Positions 25,158-31,969 of a stretch of 47,186 bases of DNA are shown in pieces. The position numbers were made by a program, and so were the translations under genes. The stretch's first letter is position 1, and every line of letters starts with the position of its first letter. This DNA comes from Streptomyces beigongshangae (lineage in GTDB: Bacteria > Actinomycetota > Actinomycetes > Streptomycetales > Streptomycetaceae). The notes below the pieces were generated by a model that was not told the origin of the DNA, did no database searches, and saw nothing but the letters and a program-made list of their open reading frames with translations. The stretch spans positions 41,384 to 88,569 of the forward strand of contig NZ_JAHKJW010000033.1 in the NCBI RefSeq assembly GCF_019710745.1, in the 5' to 3' direction.

Positions 25158-25532
25158 CTACGCGGACTTGCGGCTGTCCCGGGGGTGAACCGCGATGTTC
25201 ATGGCTCCGGATCGAAGCACGGCCAAGCGCTCCTCGAGGACCTCTTCGAGCTCCTCCCGCGTACGCCGCTCCATCAGCATGTCCCAGTGCGTACGCGCGG
25301 GCTTGGCCTTCTTCTCCTCAGGGCCGTCGCCGTCCACCAGGAGTGCCTGGGCCCCGCAGACCTTGCACTCCCACTCCGGCGGGATCTCCGCCTCCACCGA
25401 GAAGGGCATCTCGAACCGATGCCCCTTCTCGCATGCGTACTCCACGGCCTGGCGCGGAGCCAGGTCGATGCCGCGGTCCGTCTCGTAGCTAGTCACCACG
25501 AGGCGCGTGCCGCGAAGAGCTCGCTCACTCAT
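25158..25532 (-). CDS. rbpA: RNA polymerase-binding protein RbpA
   Basis: A 124-residue actinobacterial protein that binds the housekeeping sigma factor and RNA polymerase and stimulates transcription. It begins MSERALRGTRLV, the known conserved N-terminal tail, continues with EYACEKGHRFEMPFSVEAEI (about 31-50) and WECKVCGAQALLVDG (two Cys), then the basic linker and the helical sigma-interacting domain (THWDMLMERRTREELEEVLE). Length is normal. The upstream SigR-type promoter (25594-25620) fits control by disulfide stress, as reported for rbpA in S. coelicolor. Confidence 0.96.
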   Translation of the reverse strand: MSERALRGTRLVVTSYETDRGIDLAPRQAVEYACEKGHRFEMPFSVEAEIPPEWECKVCGAQALLVDGDGPEEKKAKPARTHWDMLMERRTREELEEVLEERLAVLRSGAMNIAVHPRDSRKSA

Positions 25533-25593
25533 GAATCGTGCCTCCCGGGCTTGTCGCCCACAGGACAGGTGTCGCTGTCGTCGTCATCCGGTC

Positions 25594-25620
25594 AACGTCC
25601 GGTCGGCGGTAAAGATTCCC
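25594..25620 (-). promoter_or_regulatory. SigR-type promoter of rbpA
   Basis: On the minus strand the sequence reads GGGAAT, 18 bases, then GTT. This is exactly the SigR/SigH consensus spacing (GGGAAT-N18-GTT), 62 bp upstream of the rbpA start codon. Confidence 0.85.
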
Positions 25621-25683
25621 GTTCCCGGGTCATGCATCGCCGTCGTAGCTGCCCTTCTCGTACCCACCTGCGCCCGCTTTGTC

Positions 25684-25701
25684 ACATCTGGCGGCAGATG
25701 T
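25684..25701. promoter_or_regulatory. 18-bp inverted repeat upstream of rbpA
   Basis: Perfect 7-bp arms ACATCTG and CAGATGT around GCGG. It could be an operator for the upstream control of rbpA. No protein is assigned. Confidence 0.35.
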
Positions 25702-25953
25702 CACCCAGCGTTTCGGCATCTTTGACGCGCAGTAACGGTACGCCTGGCAGGCCAAACGCGTACACTACCGCCCTTTGGCGCCGCGCGCTAAATCCTCGCC
25801 GGAACGGGATCGCCCGCGTCGCGCACCGCCCGGCGTACGGGTACCCGCGCGAGCGGCATGAATCCCGGCACGGATCCCGGCGCGGAGAAGGCCGTGGGCG
25901 ACAGGATCGCGTCCCGGTCGCCCGTCCCGTACGCCGCGCGGTGCGCCGGGCCG
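25702..25953. other. Spacer between rbpA upstream region and GDPD 3' end
   Basis: About 250 bp. TTGACG (25728-25733) and TACACT (25762-25767) are present but 28 bp apart, not a standard promoter. No gene or strong hairpin seen. Confidence 0.35.
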
Positions 25954-26721
25954 TCAGACCCAGCTGCCGCGGTCCCGCAGGACCTCGCGCAGTGTCCCGA
26001 TGTGATCGGTCATGATGCCGTCGACCCCCAGGTCCAGGAGCCGGTGCATCCGCCCGGGGTCGTTGACCGTCCACACGTGGACCTGCAGCCCGCGCGCGTG
26101 GGCGGCGCGCACGAAGCGGCGGTCGACCACCGGGACGCCCGACTGCGCCTCGGGGACCTGGGCGCAGACCGCCGGGCGGCGCGGCCCGGCGGGCACGCCC
26201 CACGACCGCAGCCGCAGTCCCAGGACACCGCGGACGCCGTACGAGGTGGCCAGCCGGGGACCCGCCAGCCGCTGGGCCCTGGCGACCCGCGCCTCGGAGA
26301 AGGAGCCGACGCAGACGCGGTCCCAGGAACCGGTGCGGCGGATCAGGTCGAGCAGCGGGCGCAGCGCGGGCTCCGCCTTGACGTCGACGTTCCAGCGGAC
26401 CCCGGGGAAGGTCTCCAGGAGTTCCTCGAACAGGGGGACCGGCTCGGTGCCCGCCACGCGCGCGTGGCGCACGTCGTCCCAGGGGAGGTCCGCTATCCGG
26501 CCCGAACCGTCGGTCACCCGGTCCAGGGTCGTGTCGTGGAAGGCGACGAGCCGCCCGTCCGCCGTGGCGTGCACATCGGTCTCGATGTACCGGTAGCCGG
26601 CCCCGACCGCGCGGCGGAACTGGGTCACGGTGTTCTCCAGCCCGTCGGCGGCCCCGCCCCGGTGGGCGAAGGCGAGAGGGCCGGGATGGTCGAGGTAGGG
26701 GTGGCGCGTGCGCGGGATCAT
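25954..26721 (-). CDS. Glycerophosphodiester phosphodiesterase family protein
   Basis: A 255-residue TIM-barrel phosphodiesterase that hydrolyses deacylated phospholipids to glycerol-3-phosphate and an alcohol. It has the catalytic FAHRGGAADGLENT (about 18-31, HRG and EN), YIETDVHATADGRLVAFHD (about 44-62; E-x-D and H of the metal site), LDRVTDGSGRI and the end motif VHVWTVNDPGRMHRLLDLG then DGIMTDHIG. No signal peptide is visible, so probably cytoplasmic. The start is the ATG at 26721, overlapping the yczE stop by 4 bp, so the two are translationally coupled. Confidence 0.93.
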   Translation of the reverse strand: MIPRTRHPYLDHPGPLAFAHRGGAADGLENTVTQFRRAVGAGYRYIETDVHATADGRLVAFHDTTLDRVTDGSGRIADLPWDDVRHARVAGTEPVPLFEELLETFPGVRWNVDVKAEPALRPLLDLIRRTGSWDRVCVGSFSEARVARAQRLAGPRLATSYGVRGVLGLRLRSWGVPAGPRRPAVCAQVPEAQSGVPVVDRRFVRAAHARGLQVHVWTVNDPGRMHRLLDLGVDGIMTDHIGTLREVLRDRGSWV

Positions 26722-27398
26722 CCGCGCAGTGTCGCCCCTCCGGACGACCCCGCGGCAACGGCCGTGCCGCCGGGCGGTGAGGACGGGGCGACGGCGGACA
26801 GCCGCAGGAAGAGCTGGGCCAGCGGCCCGATGGACACCGCGTACAGCACCGTTCCCGCGCCGACCGTGCCGCCGAGGGCGAAGCCCGTGGCGACCACCGC
26901 CGCTTCGATGGCCGTGCGCACCAGCCGGACCGAGCGGCCGGTGCGCCGGTGGAGGCCCGTCATCAGGCCGTCGCGCGGCCCGGGGCCGTAACGGGCCGCT
27001 ATGTAGAGGCCGGTCGCGACGCCGTTGAGCAGGACGCCCGCCAGCAGCAGCGGGACGCGGACCGCGAGGGCGTGCGCCTGCGGGAGGAGGGCGAGCGCGC
27101 CGTCCATCGCGATGCCGACCACGAACACGTTGGACACCGTGCCGAGGCCCGGGCGCTGACGCAGCGGGATCCACAGGAGGAGGACGACGGCTCCCACGAT
27201 GACCGACACGACGCCGATCGTCAGCCCCGTGCGCCCGGCCAGCCCCTGGTGCAGCACACCCCAGGGCTCCAGGCCCAGGTCCGCCGCCACGAGGAGGGCC
27301 GAACTCACCCCGTACAGGACCAGACCCCCGTAGAGCTGGAGGAGCCGACGGGCGCGGCGCCCCGACACGGGGGCGGGCGTGGGCGTGGGCGTGGACAA
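26718..27398 (-). CDS. yczE: YczE/YyaS/YitT family membrane protein
   Basis: A 226-residue membrane protein with about five helices. The conserved N-terminal stretch LYGVSSALLVAADLGLEPWGVLHQGLA (seen in pieces at about residues 28-54), the TIGVVSVIVGAVVLLLW helix and YGPGPRDGLMTGLHRRTGRS match YczE-like proteins. These are membrane proteins of unknown transport role, paired in many bacteria with a MocR regulator (YczR). The start at 27398 gives the TPTPTPAP N-terminus, which is short GGGCGT-unit DNA. Divergent from the MocR gene at 27506, as expected for a yczR-yczE pair. Confidence 0.88.
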   Translation of the reverse strand: MSTPTPTPAPVSGRRARRLLQLYGGLVLYGVSSALLVAADLGLEPWGVLHQGLAGRTGLTIGVVSVIVGAVVLLLWIPLRQRPGLGTVSNVFVVGIAMDGALALLPQAHALAVRVPLLLAGVLLNGVATGLYIAARYGPGPRDGLMTGLHRRTGRSVRLVRTAIEAAVVATGFALGGTVGAGTVLYAVSIGPLAQLFLRLSAVAPSSPPGGTAVAAGSSGGATLRG

Positions 27399-27412
27399 GT
27401 GTGCTCCCGGTG

Positions 27413-27447
27413 GTGGCAGTGGTGACGGTGGCCTGATCCGTGGCAGT
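27413..27447. promoter_or_regulatory. Candidate MocR operator: GTGGCAGT direct repeats
   Basis: GTGGCAGT occurs at 27413-27420 and 27440-27447 in the 107-bp space between yczE and its divergent MocR gene. MocR regulators commonly bind spaced direct repeats. The spacing (27 bp) is not a whole number of helical turns, so this is tentative. Confidence 0.35.
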
Positions 27448-27505
27448 CTTCGGGGTGGGAAGCGGCCTCCTCCATGGCCAATCCGAGGAAGGTGGACCGG
27501 AAATC

Positions 27506-29005
27506 ATGGTGCAGTGGACTTCAGCGGTGGGAGCCGCCCAGCTCGCCCGGCTCCTCGGCTCCCAGCAGGAACGTCCGGCGGGCCCCGGCACCCGCCGCCC
27601 GCCCGCCTATCGGGCCCTCGCCGACGGCATCCGGCTGCTCGTCCTCGAAGGGCGCGTCCCGGTGGCCGCGCGGCTGCCCGCCGAGCGCGAGCTGGCCCTG
27701 TCGCTGTCCGTCAGCCGCACCACCGTGGCGGCCGCCTACGAGGCACTGCGGACCGAGGGCTTCCTGGAGTCCCGCAGGGGAGCGGGCAGCTGGACGGCCG
27801 TGCCGGCCGGCAACCCGCTGCCCGCGCGCGGCCTGGAGCCACTGCCGCCCGAGGCCCTCGGTTCGATGATCGACCTGGGGTGCGCGGCCCTGCCCGCACC
27901 CGAACCCTGGCTCACCCGCGCCGTCCGCGGCGCCCTGGAGGAGCTGCCGCCGTACGCCCACACGCACGGCGACTACCCGGCGGGACTGCCCGCGCTGCGC
28001 CGGACGCTCGCCGACCGGTACACCGCCCGCGGCATCCCGACCATGCCCGAGCAGATCATGGTGACCACCGGGGCCATGGGCGCCATCGACGCCATCTGCC
28101 ACCTCTTCGCCGGGCGCGGGGAGCGGATCGCGGTCGAGTCGCCCTCGTACGCCAACATCCTCCAGCTGATGCGCGAGACCGGGGCCCGGCTGGTGCCGGT
28201 GGCGATGGCCGAGGGACTCGCGGGCTGGGACCTGGACCGCTGGCGGCAGGTGCTGCGCGACGCGGCGCCCCGCCTCGCCTACGTCGTCGCGGACTTCCAC
28301 AACCCGACCGGCGCGCTGGCCGGCGAGGACCAGCGGCGGCAACTCGTCGACGCCGCGCGGTCGGCCGGCACGGTGCTGGTCGTCGACGAGACCATGAGCG
28401 AGCTGCACCTGGACGAGGGGCTCGTCCTGCCGCGCCCCGTCTGCGGGTTCGACCCGGCCGGATCCACGGTCGTCACGGTCGGTTCGGCCAGCAAGGCGTT
28501 CTGGGCCGGTATGCGGATCGGCTGGGTCCGTGCCGCGCCCGACGTGATCCGCAGCCTGGTCGCGGCCCGCGCGTACGCCGACCTCGGCACCCCCGTCCTG
28601 GAACAGCTCGCCGTGAACTGGCTGCTCGGTACGGGCGGCTGGGAGCAGGCCGTGCGGGTGCGGCGCGACCAGGCCCGCGAGAACCGCGACGCGCTGGTGG
28701 CGGCCGTGCGCCGGGAGCTGCCCGGCTGGGAGTTCGACGTGCCGGGCGGCGGGCTCACGCTGTGGGTGCGCACGGGGGGCCTGTCCGGTTCACGGCTGGC
28801 CGAGGTCGGGGAGCGGGTGGGCGTGCGCGTGCCGTCCGGGCCCCGCTTCGGGGTGGACGGCGCCTTCGAGGGCTACGTACGGCTGCCGTTCACCGTCGGC
28901 GGCGCGGTCGCGGACGAGGCCGCGGCGCGGCTGGCGGCGGCGGCCCGTCTGGTCGGGGCGGGCGCGAACGGGGTGGCGGAGACACCCCGCACGTTCGTGG
29001 CGTGA
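27506..29005 (+). CDS. MocR-type PLP-dependent transcriptional regulator (YczR-like)
   Basis: A 499-residue regulator: N-terminal GntR-type winged HTH (about 32-100; LPAERELALSLSVSRTTVAA and EALRTEGFLESRRGAGSW), linker, then a type I aminotransferase domain (about 130-490) with the PLP lysine in TVGSASKAFWAGMRIGW (Lys about 330) and ADFHNPTGALAGEDQRRQL. The enzyme fold is a PLP sensor. It is divergent from yczE, the standard arrangement for YczR. The ATG at 27506 is chosen because upstream residues have no GntR similarity; the preceding bases contain GGAAGGTGGACCGGAAATC. Confidence 0.9.
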   Translation: MVQWTSAVGAAQLARLLGSQQERPAGPGTRRPPAYRALADGIRLLVLEGRVPVAARLPAERELALSLSVSRTTVAAAYEALRTEGFLESRRGAGSWTAVPAGNPLPARGLEPLPPEALGSMIDLGCAALPAPEPWLTRAVRGALEELPPYAHTHGDYPAGLPALRRTLADRYTARGIPTMPEQIMVTTGAMGAIDAICHLFAGRGERIAVESPSYANILQLMRETGARLVPVAMAEGLAGWDLDRWRQVLRDAAPRLAYVVADFHNPTGALAGEDQRRQLVDAARSAGTVLVVDETMSELHLDEGLVLPRPVCGFDPAGSTVVTVGSASKAFWAGMRIGWVRAAPDVIRSLVAARAYADLGTPVLEQLAVNWLLGTGGWEQAVRVRRDQARENRDALVAAVRRELPGWEFDVPGGGLTLWVRTGGLSGSRLAEVGERVGVRVPSGPRFGVDGAFEGYVRLPFTVGGAVADEAAARLAAAARLVGAGANGVAETPRTFVA

Positions 29006-29039
29006 CGCCCCGCGGGGTGCCCCCGGTCCCGGCCCCGGC

Positions 29040-29075
29040 CCATGGGTGTGGATGTGGGTGTGGGTGCGGGTGCGG
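29040..29075. repeat. GGGTGT/GGGTGC hexanucleotide repeat
   Basis: Six to seven tandem GGTGTG/GGGTGC units, at the 3' ends of the convergent MocR and FtsK-like genes. No function is assigned. Confidence 0.6.
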
Positions 29076-30692
29076 TCAGCCCTCCGCTGCCATGCCCAGA
29101 GGGCCCGGTGCCGCGACGCGCGCGGGCTTCACCAGGGGGCCGGCCGCGAGGGGTTCCGGGGCCGGCCCCGCGGCGTCCGCCGGGGCGGTGCGGCCCGGGA
29201 GCAGGGCCAGTACCGCCTCGCGGTGGGAATCGCTGGTCGCCTCGTCGTACGGGTCCGGGGTCGCCGGCACCTGGAGGCGGTGGACCGGGCCCGTGCCCAG
29301 CCGGGCGTACCCGCGGCCGGGCGGCACCTCGGGCACGGGGGTCGTGTGCGGCGGCGCCCCGAGCACCGCTTCGAGCAGGTCCGCCGGCGCCGCGCCGAGG
29401 ACGACACGCGCGCGCATGTGGCCCGGCACCGCGTCGCCGAGCGACTCCAGGGCGTCGAACTGCTCGGCCACCACGACCGTCACACCGGCCGCGCGGCCGT
29501 GGCGCAGCGGTACCTGGAGGAGGGCCCCGAGGTCCTTGCGGCCGTCGGCCGCCGCGAGGTGGCCGAGCAGGGTCGGACGGTCCAGGAGGATCCACAGGGG
29601 ACGCCTCGTGTCCTGCGGAGGGGTCAGCCCCGCCTGCCGGGACCGGTTCGCGGCGATGAGACGGCGCTCCGTCTCGTGCGCCGCCCATTCGAGGCTCGCC
29701 AGCGCGCCCGTGGGGCCGCACTCGACGCCCAGGACACCGGTGCGCCCCGTCAGGCACGCGTACTCACCCGCACCGCCGCCCTCGACGATCATCACGTCAC
29801 CGTGCTGGAGCGCCTGCAGCGTGAGCGAGCGCAGGAAGGTGGTCGTGCCGCTGCCGGGCCCGCCGACCGCGAGCAGGTGCGGCTCGGTCGAACGTACGCC
29901 GGTGCGCCAGATCACCGGTGGCACGTCCTGCCGCTCCTCGCCGAGCACGAGCGGGAGCGTGCGCGGGACACCGGCCGGATCGGTGAAGCCGAGGACGGTC
30001 TCGCCCGGGGCCGTGACGAACCGCTGGGCGGCGATGCCGGTGGGCAGGGGCGGCAGGACGGCGACCGTGAGCCGGTTGCCCTCCTCGTCCCACTCGAAGC
30101 GGTACTCCCGGCCGCGGCCCGACTTGGTGTGCAGCAGCTGCTCGATCCGGGCCCGGGAGTCCGGCTCCCCGTCCCTGAACCAGGCGGGGTAGCGGACGGA
30201 CAGGTGCGAGACGCGGCCGGTCCCGTCGAACCCGTACGACTCGAAGACCTTGTCCCACTCGCCGCCGTGGGCGTAGAGCGGCGCCGGGTCCTCGGGGACC
30301 GAGAAGTACGGCACGAGCGCCTCGTAGAGGACCTCCAGGCGCTTGCCCTGCGCCTCGTCGGGCCCGCTCGGCGCGGACGGGGCGCGGTCCCTGCCCCACC
30401 ACGCGGCCGCCGCCATCAGGGTGGCGACGGCCAGCAGCGGCCCGTACGGGAGGAGGGCCACGGTCAGGACGACCGTGGCCGCCAGGAACAGCAGTGGACC
30501 GCGCCGGTCCTTGGGGGTCTCCACCCACCTGCGCCGCCCGGCGGCCGCCAGCCGGCGCAGTCCACGACCGATCGTGATCAGCGGATGGAGCACGTCGGTG
30601 GCGCTGTCGGCGGCCGTCCGGGCCAGGTCCCGGCCGCGGGCGAGCTGCGTGCTGCCGGTACTCAGAAGGCGGGGGAGGGGGCGCCGTGCCAC
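29076..30692 (-). CDS. FtsK/SpoIIIE-like membrane protein with degenerate P-loop
   Basis: A 538-residue protein. The N-terminal 60 residues are basic and cytosolic, followed by a hydrophobic hairpin (LLFLAATVVLTVALL and GPLLAVATLMAAAAWW, about 67-98). The C-terminal half has FtsK-like features: VGGPGSGTTTFLRSLTLQAL (about 266-285), DVMIVEGGGAGEYACL, RRPLWILLDRPTLLGHLAA (Walker B region), and LRHGRAAGVTVVVAEQFDAL. The expected Walker A lysine is replaced by Thr (G-P-G-S-G-T-T), so ATP hydrolysis may be lost or unusual. It resembles FtsK-type pumps of actinomycete transfer and ESX systems. It is preceded by a 64-residue membrane protein, 36 bp upstream, probably in the same operon. Confidence 0.75.
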   Translation of the reverse strand: MARRPLPRLLSTGSTQLARGRDLARTAADSATDVLHPLITIGRGLRRLAAAGRRRWVETPKDRRGPLLFLAATVVLTVALLPYGPLLAVATLMAAAAWWGRDRAPSAPSGPDEAQGKRLEVLYEALVPYFSVPEDPAPLYAHGGEWDKVFESYGFDGTGRVSHLSVRYPAWFRDGEPDSRARIEQLLHTKSGRGREYRFEWDEEGNRLTVAVLPPLPTGIAAQRFVTAPGETVLGFTDPAGVPRTLPLVLGEERQDVPPVIWRTGVRSTEPHLLAVGGPGSGTTTFLRSLTLQALQHGDVMIVEGGGAGEYACLTGRTGVLGVECGPTGALASLEWAAHETERRLIAANRSRQAGLTPPQDTRRPLWILLDRPTLLGHLAAADGRKDLGALLQVPLRHGRAAGVTVVVAEQFDALESLGDAVPGHMRARVVLGAAPADLLEAVLGAPPHTTPVPEVPPGRGYARLGTGPVHRLQVPATPDPYDEATSDSHREAVLALLPGRTAPADAAGPAPEPLAAGPLVKPARVAAPGPLGMAAEG

Positions 30693-30728
30693 TGCTGTCT
30701 CCTGGAGATGCGTGCGAACGGGACGGGG

Positions 30729-30923
30729 TCAGAACTTGATCCCGCCGAGCAGCCCGGCCAGGCTCGCGCCGCCGGCCGTGATGCTCGGTGCGATGGCCGT
30801 GCCCGCGAGGTAGAACCCGAAGAGGGAGCAGACCAGGGCGTGGGAGGCCTTGAGGCCGTCCTTGCGGAAGAAGAGGAAGACGATGATGCCGAGCAGGACC
30901 ACGCCTGAGATGGACAGGATCAT
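30729..30923 (-). CDS. Small membrane protein, partner of FtsK-like gene
   Basis: A 64-residue protein starting MILSISGVVLLGIIVFLFF, with a basic loop (RKDGLKA) and a second hydrophobic segment (HALVCSLFGFYLAGTAIAP, about 29-47), ending in Gly-rich TAGGASLAGLLGGIKF. Two membrane helices are predicted. The ATG at 30923 has a good ribosome binding site (CAGGAGAAACTC). I do not recognise the family. The co-directional FtsK-like gene begins 36 bp after its stop, so the two likely act together in the membrane. Confidence 0.75.
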   Translation of the reverse strand: MILSISGVVLLGIIVFLFFRKDGLKASHALVCSLFGFYLAGTAIAPSITAGGASLAGLLGGIKF

Positions 30924-30959
30924 GAGAGTTTCTCCTGGTAGATGGGGACAGTCACCATG

Positions 30960-31045
30960 AGTACTTCCAGGATCACAGGATGTGTCCATATGATAAAAGC
31001 TGCAACTGGGTGAATATTCATTTATTTCACCCCGATGGCCCTGCT
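30960..31045. promoter_or_regulatory. AT-rich promoter region of the small membrane protein operon
   Basis: Distinctly AT-rich compared with the surroundings (for example GAATATTCATTTATTT at 31013-31028 and CATATGATAAAAGC near 30987-31000), upstream of the 64-residue gene. Consistent with a promoter or binding of AT-seeking proteins such as Lsr2. Confidence 0.5.
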
Positions 31046-31192
31046 CCGCGGCGCCGCCCGACCGGCCGGTTTCACTGGATTGGTGGTGATTCTCGCCCGG
31101 GGCGGACCGGGTCATGTGCCCGTCCGAGCCAGTACGCTGGCGATTCACCCGTACGGCCGCACACGGGCAGCCGTACGGGCTTCCGCGGCAAG

Positions 31193-31244
31193 AGTCCGCA
31201 GCATGAGCCCGCAGTACGAATCCGCAGCATGAGTCCGCAGTGAG
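31193..31244 (+). repeat. Four imperfect 12-14 bp tandem repeats before the ankyrin gene
   Basis: Units of the type A(G)TCCGCAGCATG are repeated at 31193, 31206, 31220 and 31232, ending about 20 bp before the ankyrin ATG and just upstream of its ribosome binding site. Operator-like spacing averages 13 bp. Confidence 0.75.
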
Positions 31245-31265
31245 CAGTGAGAGGTGGTCCCGTCG

Positions 31266-31658
31266 ATGAGTGAAGCCCCCGACCCCGAGGTCGTGGAGCT
31301 GGCGACCAAGATCTTCGATCTGGCCCGGCAGGGACGGACCGAGGCGCTCGTGGCGTACGTCGACGCGGGCGTTCCGGCCAACCTCACCAACGACCGCGGC
31401 GACTCCCTCGTGATGCTCGCCGCCTACCACGGTCACGCCGACGCGGTGCGCGCCCTCCTGGAGCGCGGGGCGGAGGCGGACCGTGTCAACGACCGGGGCC
31501 AGACCCCGCTCGCCGGAGCCGTCTTCAAGGGCGAGGACGCCGTCATCCGCGTCCTCCTGGACGCGGGGGCGGACCCCTCGGCGGGGACGCCCTCCGCCGT
31601 CGACACGGCCCGGATGTTCGCCAGGGCCGAACTGCTCGAACTGTTCGGAGCGCACTGA
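31266..31658 (+). CDS. Ankyrin repeat protein
   Basis: A 130-residue protein with about three ankyrin repeats: ARQGRTEALVAYVDAGVPAN (about 20-39), DRGDSLVMLAAYHGHADAVR then ALLERGAEADRVN (about 44-77), and DRGQTPLAGAVFKGEDAVIR (about 78-97), with a C-terminal capping helix. Cytoplasmic protein-protein interaction module; partner unknown. The ATG at 31266 follows GAGAGGTGG. It is on the opposite strand to the FtsK-like operon. Confidence 0.88.
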   Translation: MSEAPDPEVVELATKIFDLARQGRTEALVAYVDAGVPANLTNDRGDSLVMLAAYHGHADAVRALLERGAEADRVNDRGQTPLAGAVFKGEDAVIRVLLDAGADPSAGTPSAVDTARMFARAELLELFGAH

Positions 31659-31864
31659 ACCGTCCGTCCTGACCAGGCGGAACAAGATTTTTGGGGGATT
31701 TTCGGATGAGGCGGGACGGGGCCGCCGGAAATGCGGTCGCGGCAGCGAGAACGGCTGGGCCATCATGACGTCGTGATTCACGGACGCGACGGCTGGGCAG
31801 GTGTTGCCGCACCGCGCGGCCCGTGACGCGGCCCGCACGGGCCACCTACGAGAGGCAGAGGAAG

Positions 31865-31924
31865 ATGGTCTACAGCAAGCAGGAAACGGCGGGCGCCCCG
31901 ACGTGTTGTCACGCGGCCAGGTGA
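31865..31924 (+). CDS. Candidate 19-codon Cys-Cys leader peptide
   Basis: Encodes MVYSKQETAGAPTCCHAAR (19 residues), starting at an ATG preceded by GAGAGGCAGAGGAAG. Both adjacent Cys codons are TGT, rare in this high-GC genome. It ends with TGA overlapping by 4 bp the GTG of a second mini-ORF at 31921-31953 (VKQDPGCVDA), whose stop is 1 nt before the GTG at 31955 in frame with the HEAT-repeat gene. This chain of coupled short ORFs looks like a leader-peptide attenuator or translational coupling device. Too short to be recognised by homology; no function is shown. Confidence 0.5.
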   Translation: MVYSKQETAGAPTCCHAAR

Positions 31925-31969
31925 AGCAGGATCCCGGTTGCGTCGACGCTTGATGTGAGGCTGTTTCCC

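Noticed and set aside
25728..25767. TTGACG and TACACT as a promoter
   Set aside because: Separated by 28 bp, far too long for a normal sigma-70 promoter.
27379..30192. 937-codon plus-strand frame
   Set aside because: Runs through the MocR gene in another frame and antisense to the FtsK-like gene, joining two unrelated genes; no recognisable motif.
30980..31243. Small ORF with Ser-Pro-Gln repeats before the ankyrin gene
   Set aside because: The apparent peptide repeats reflect the DNA tandem repeats and there is no ribosome binding site.
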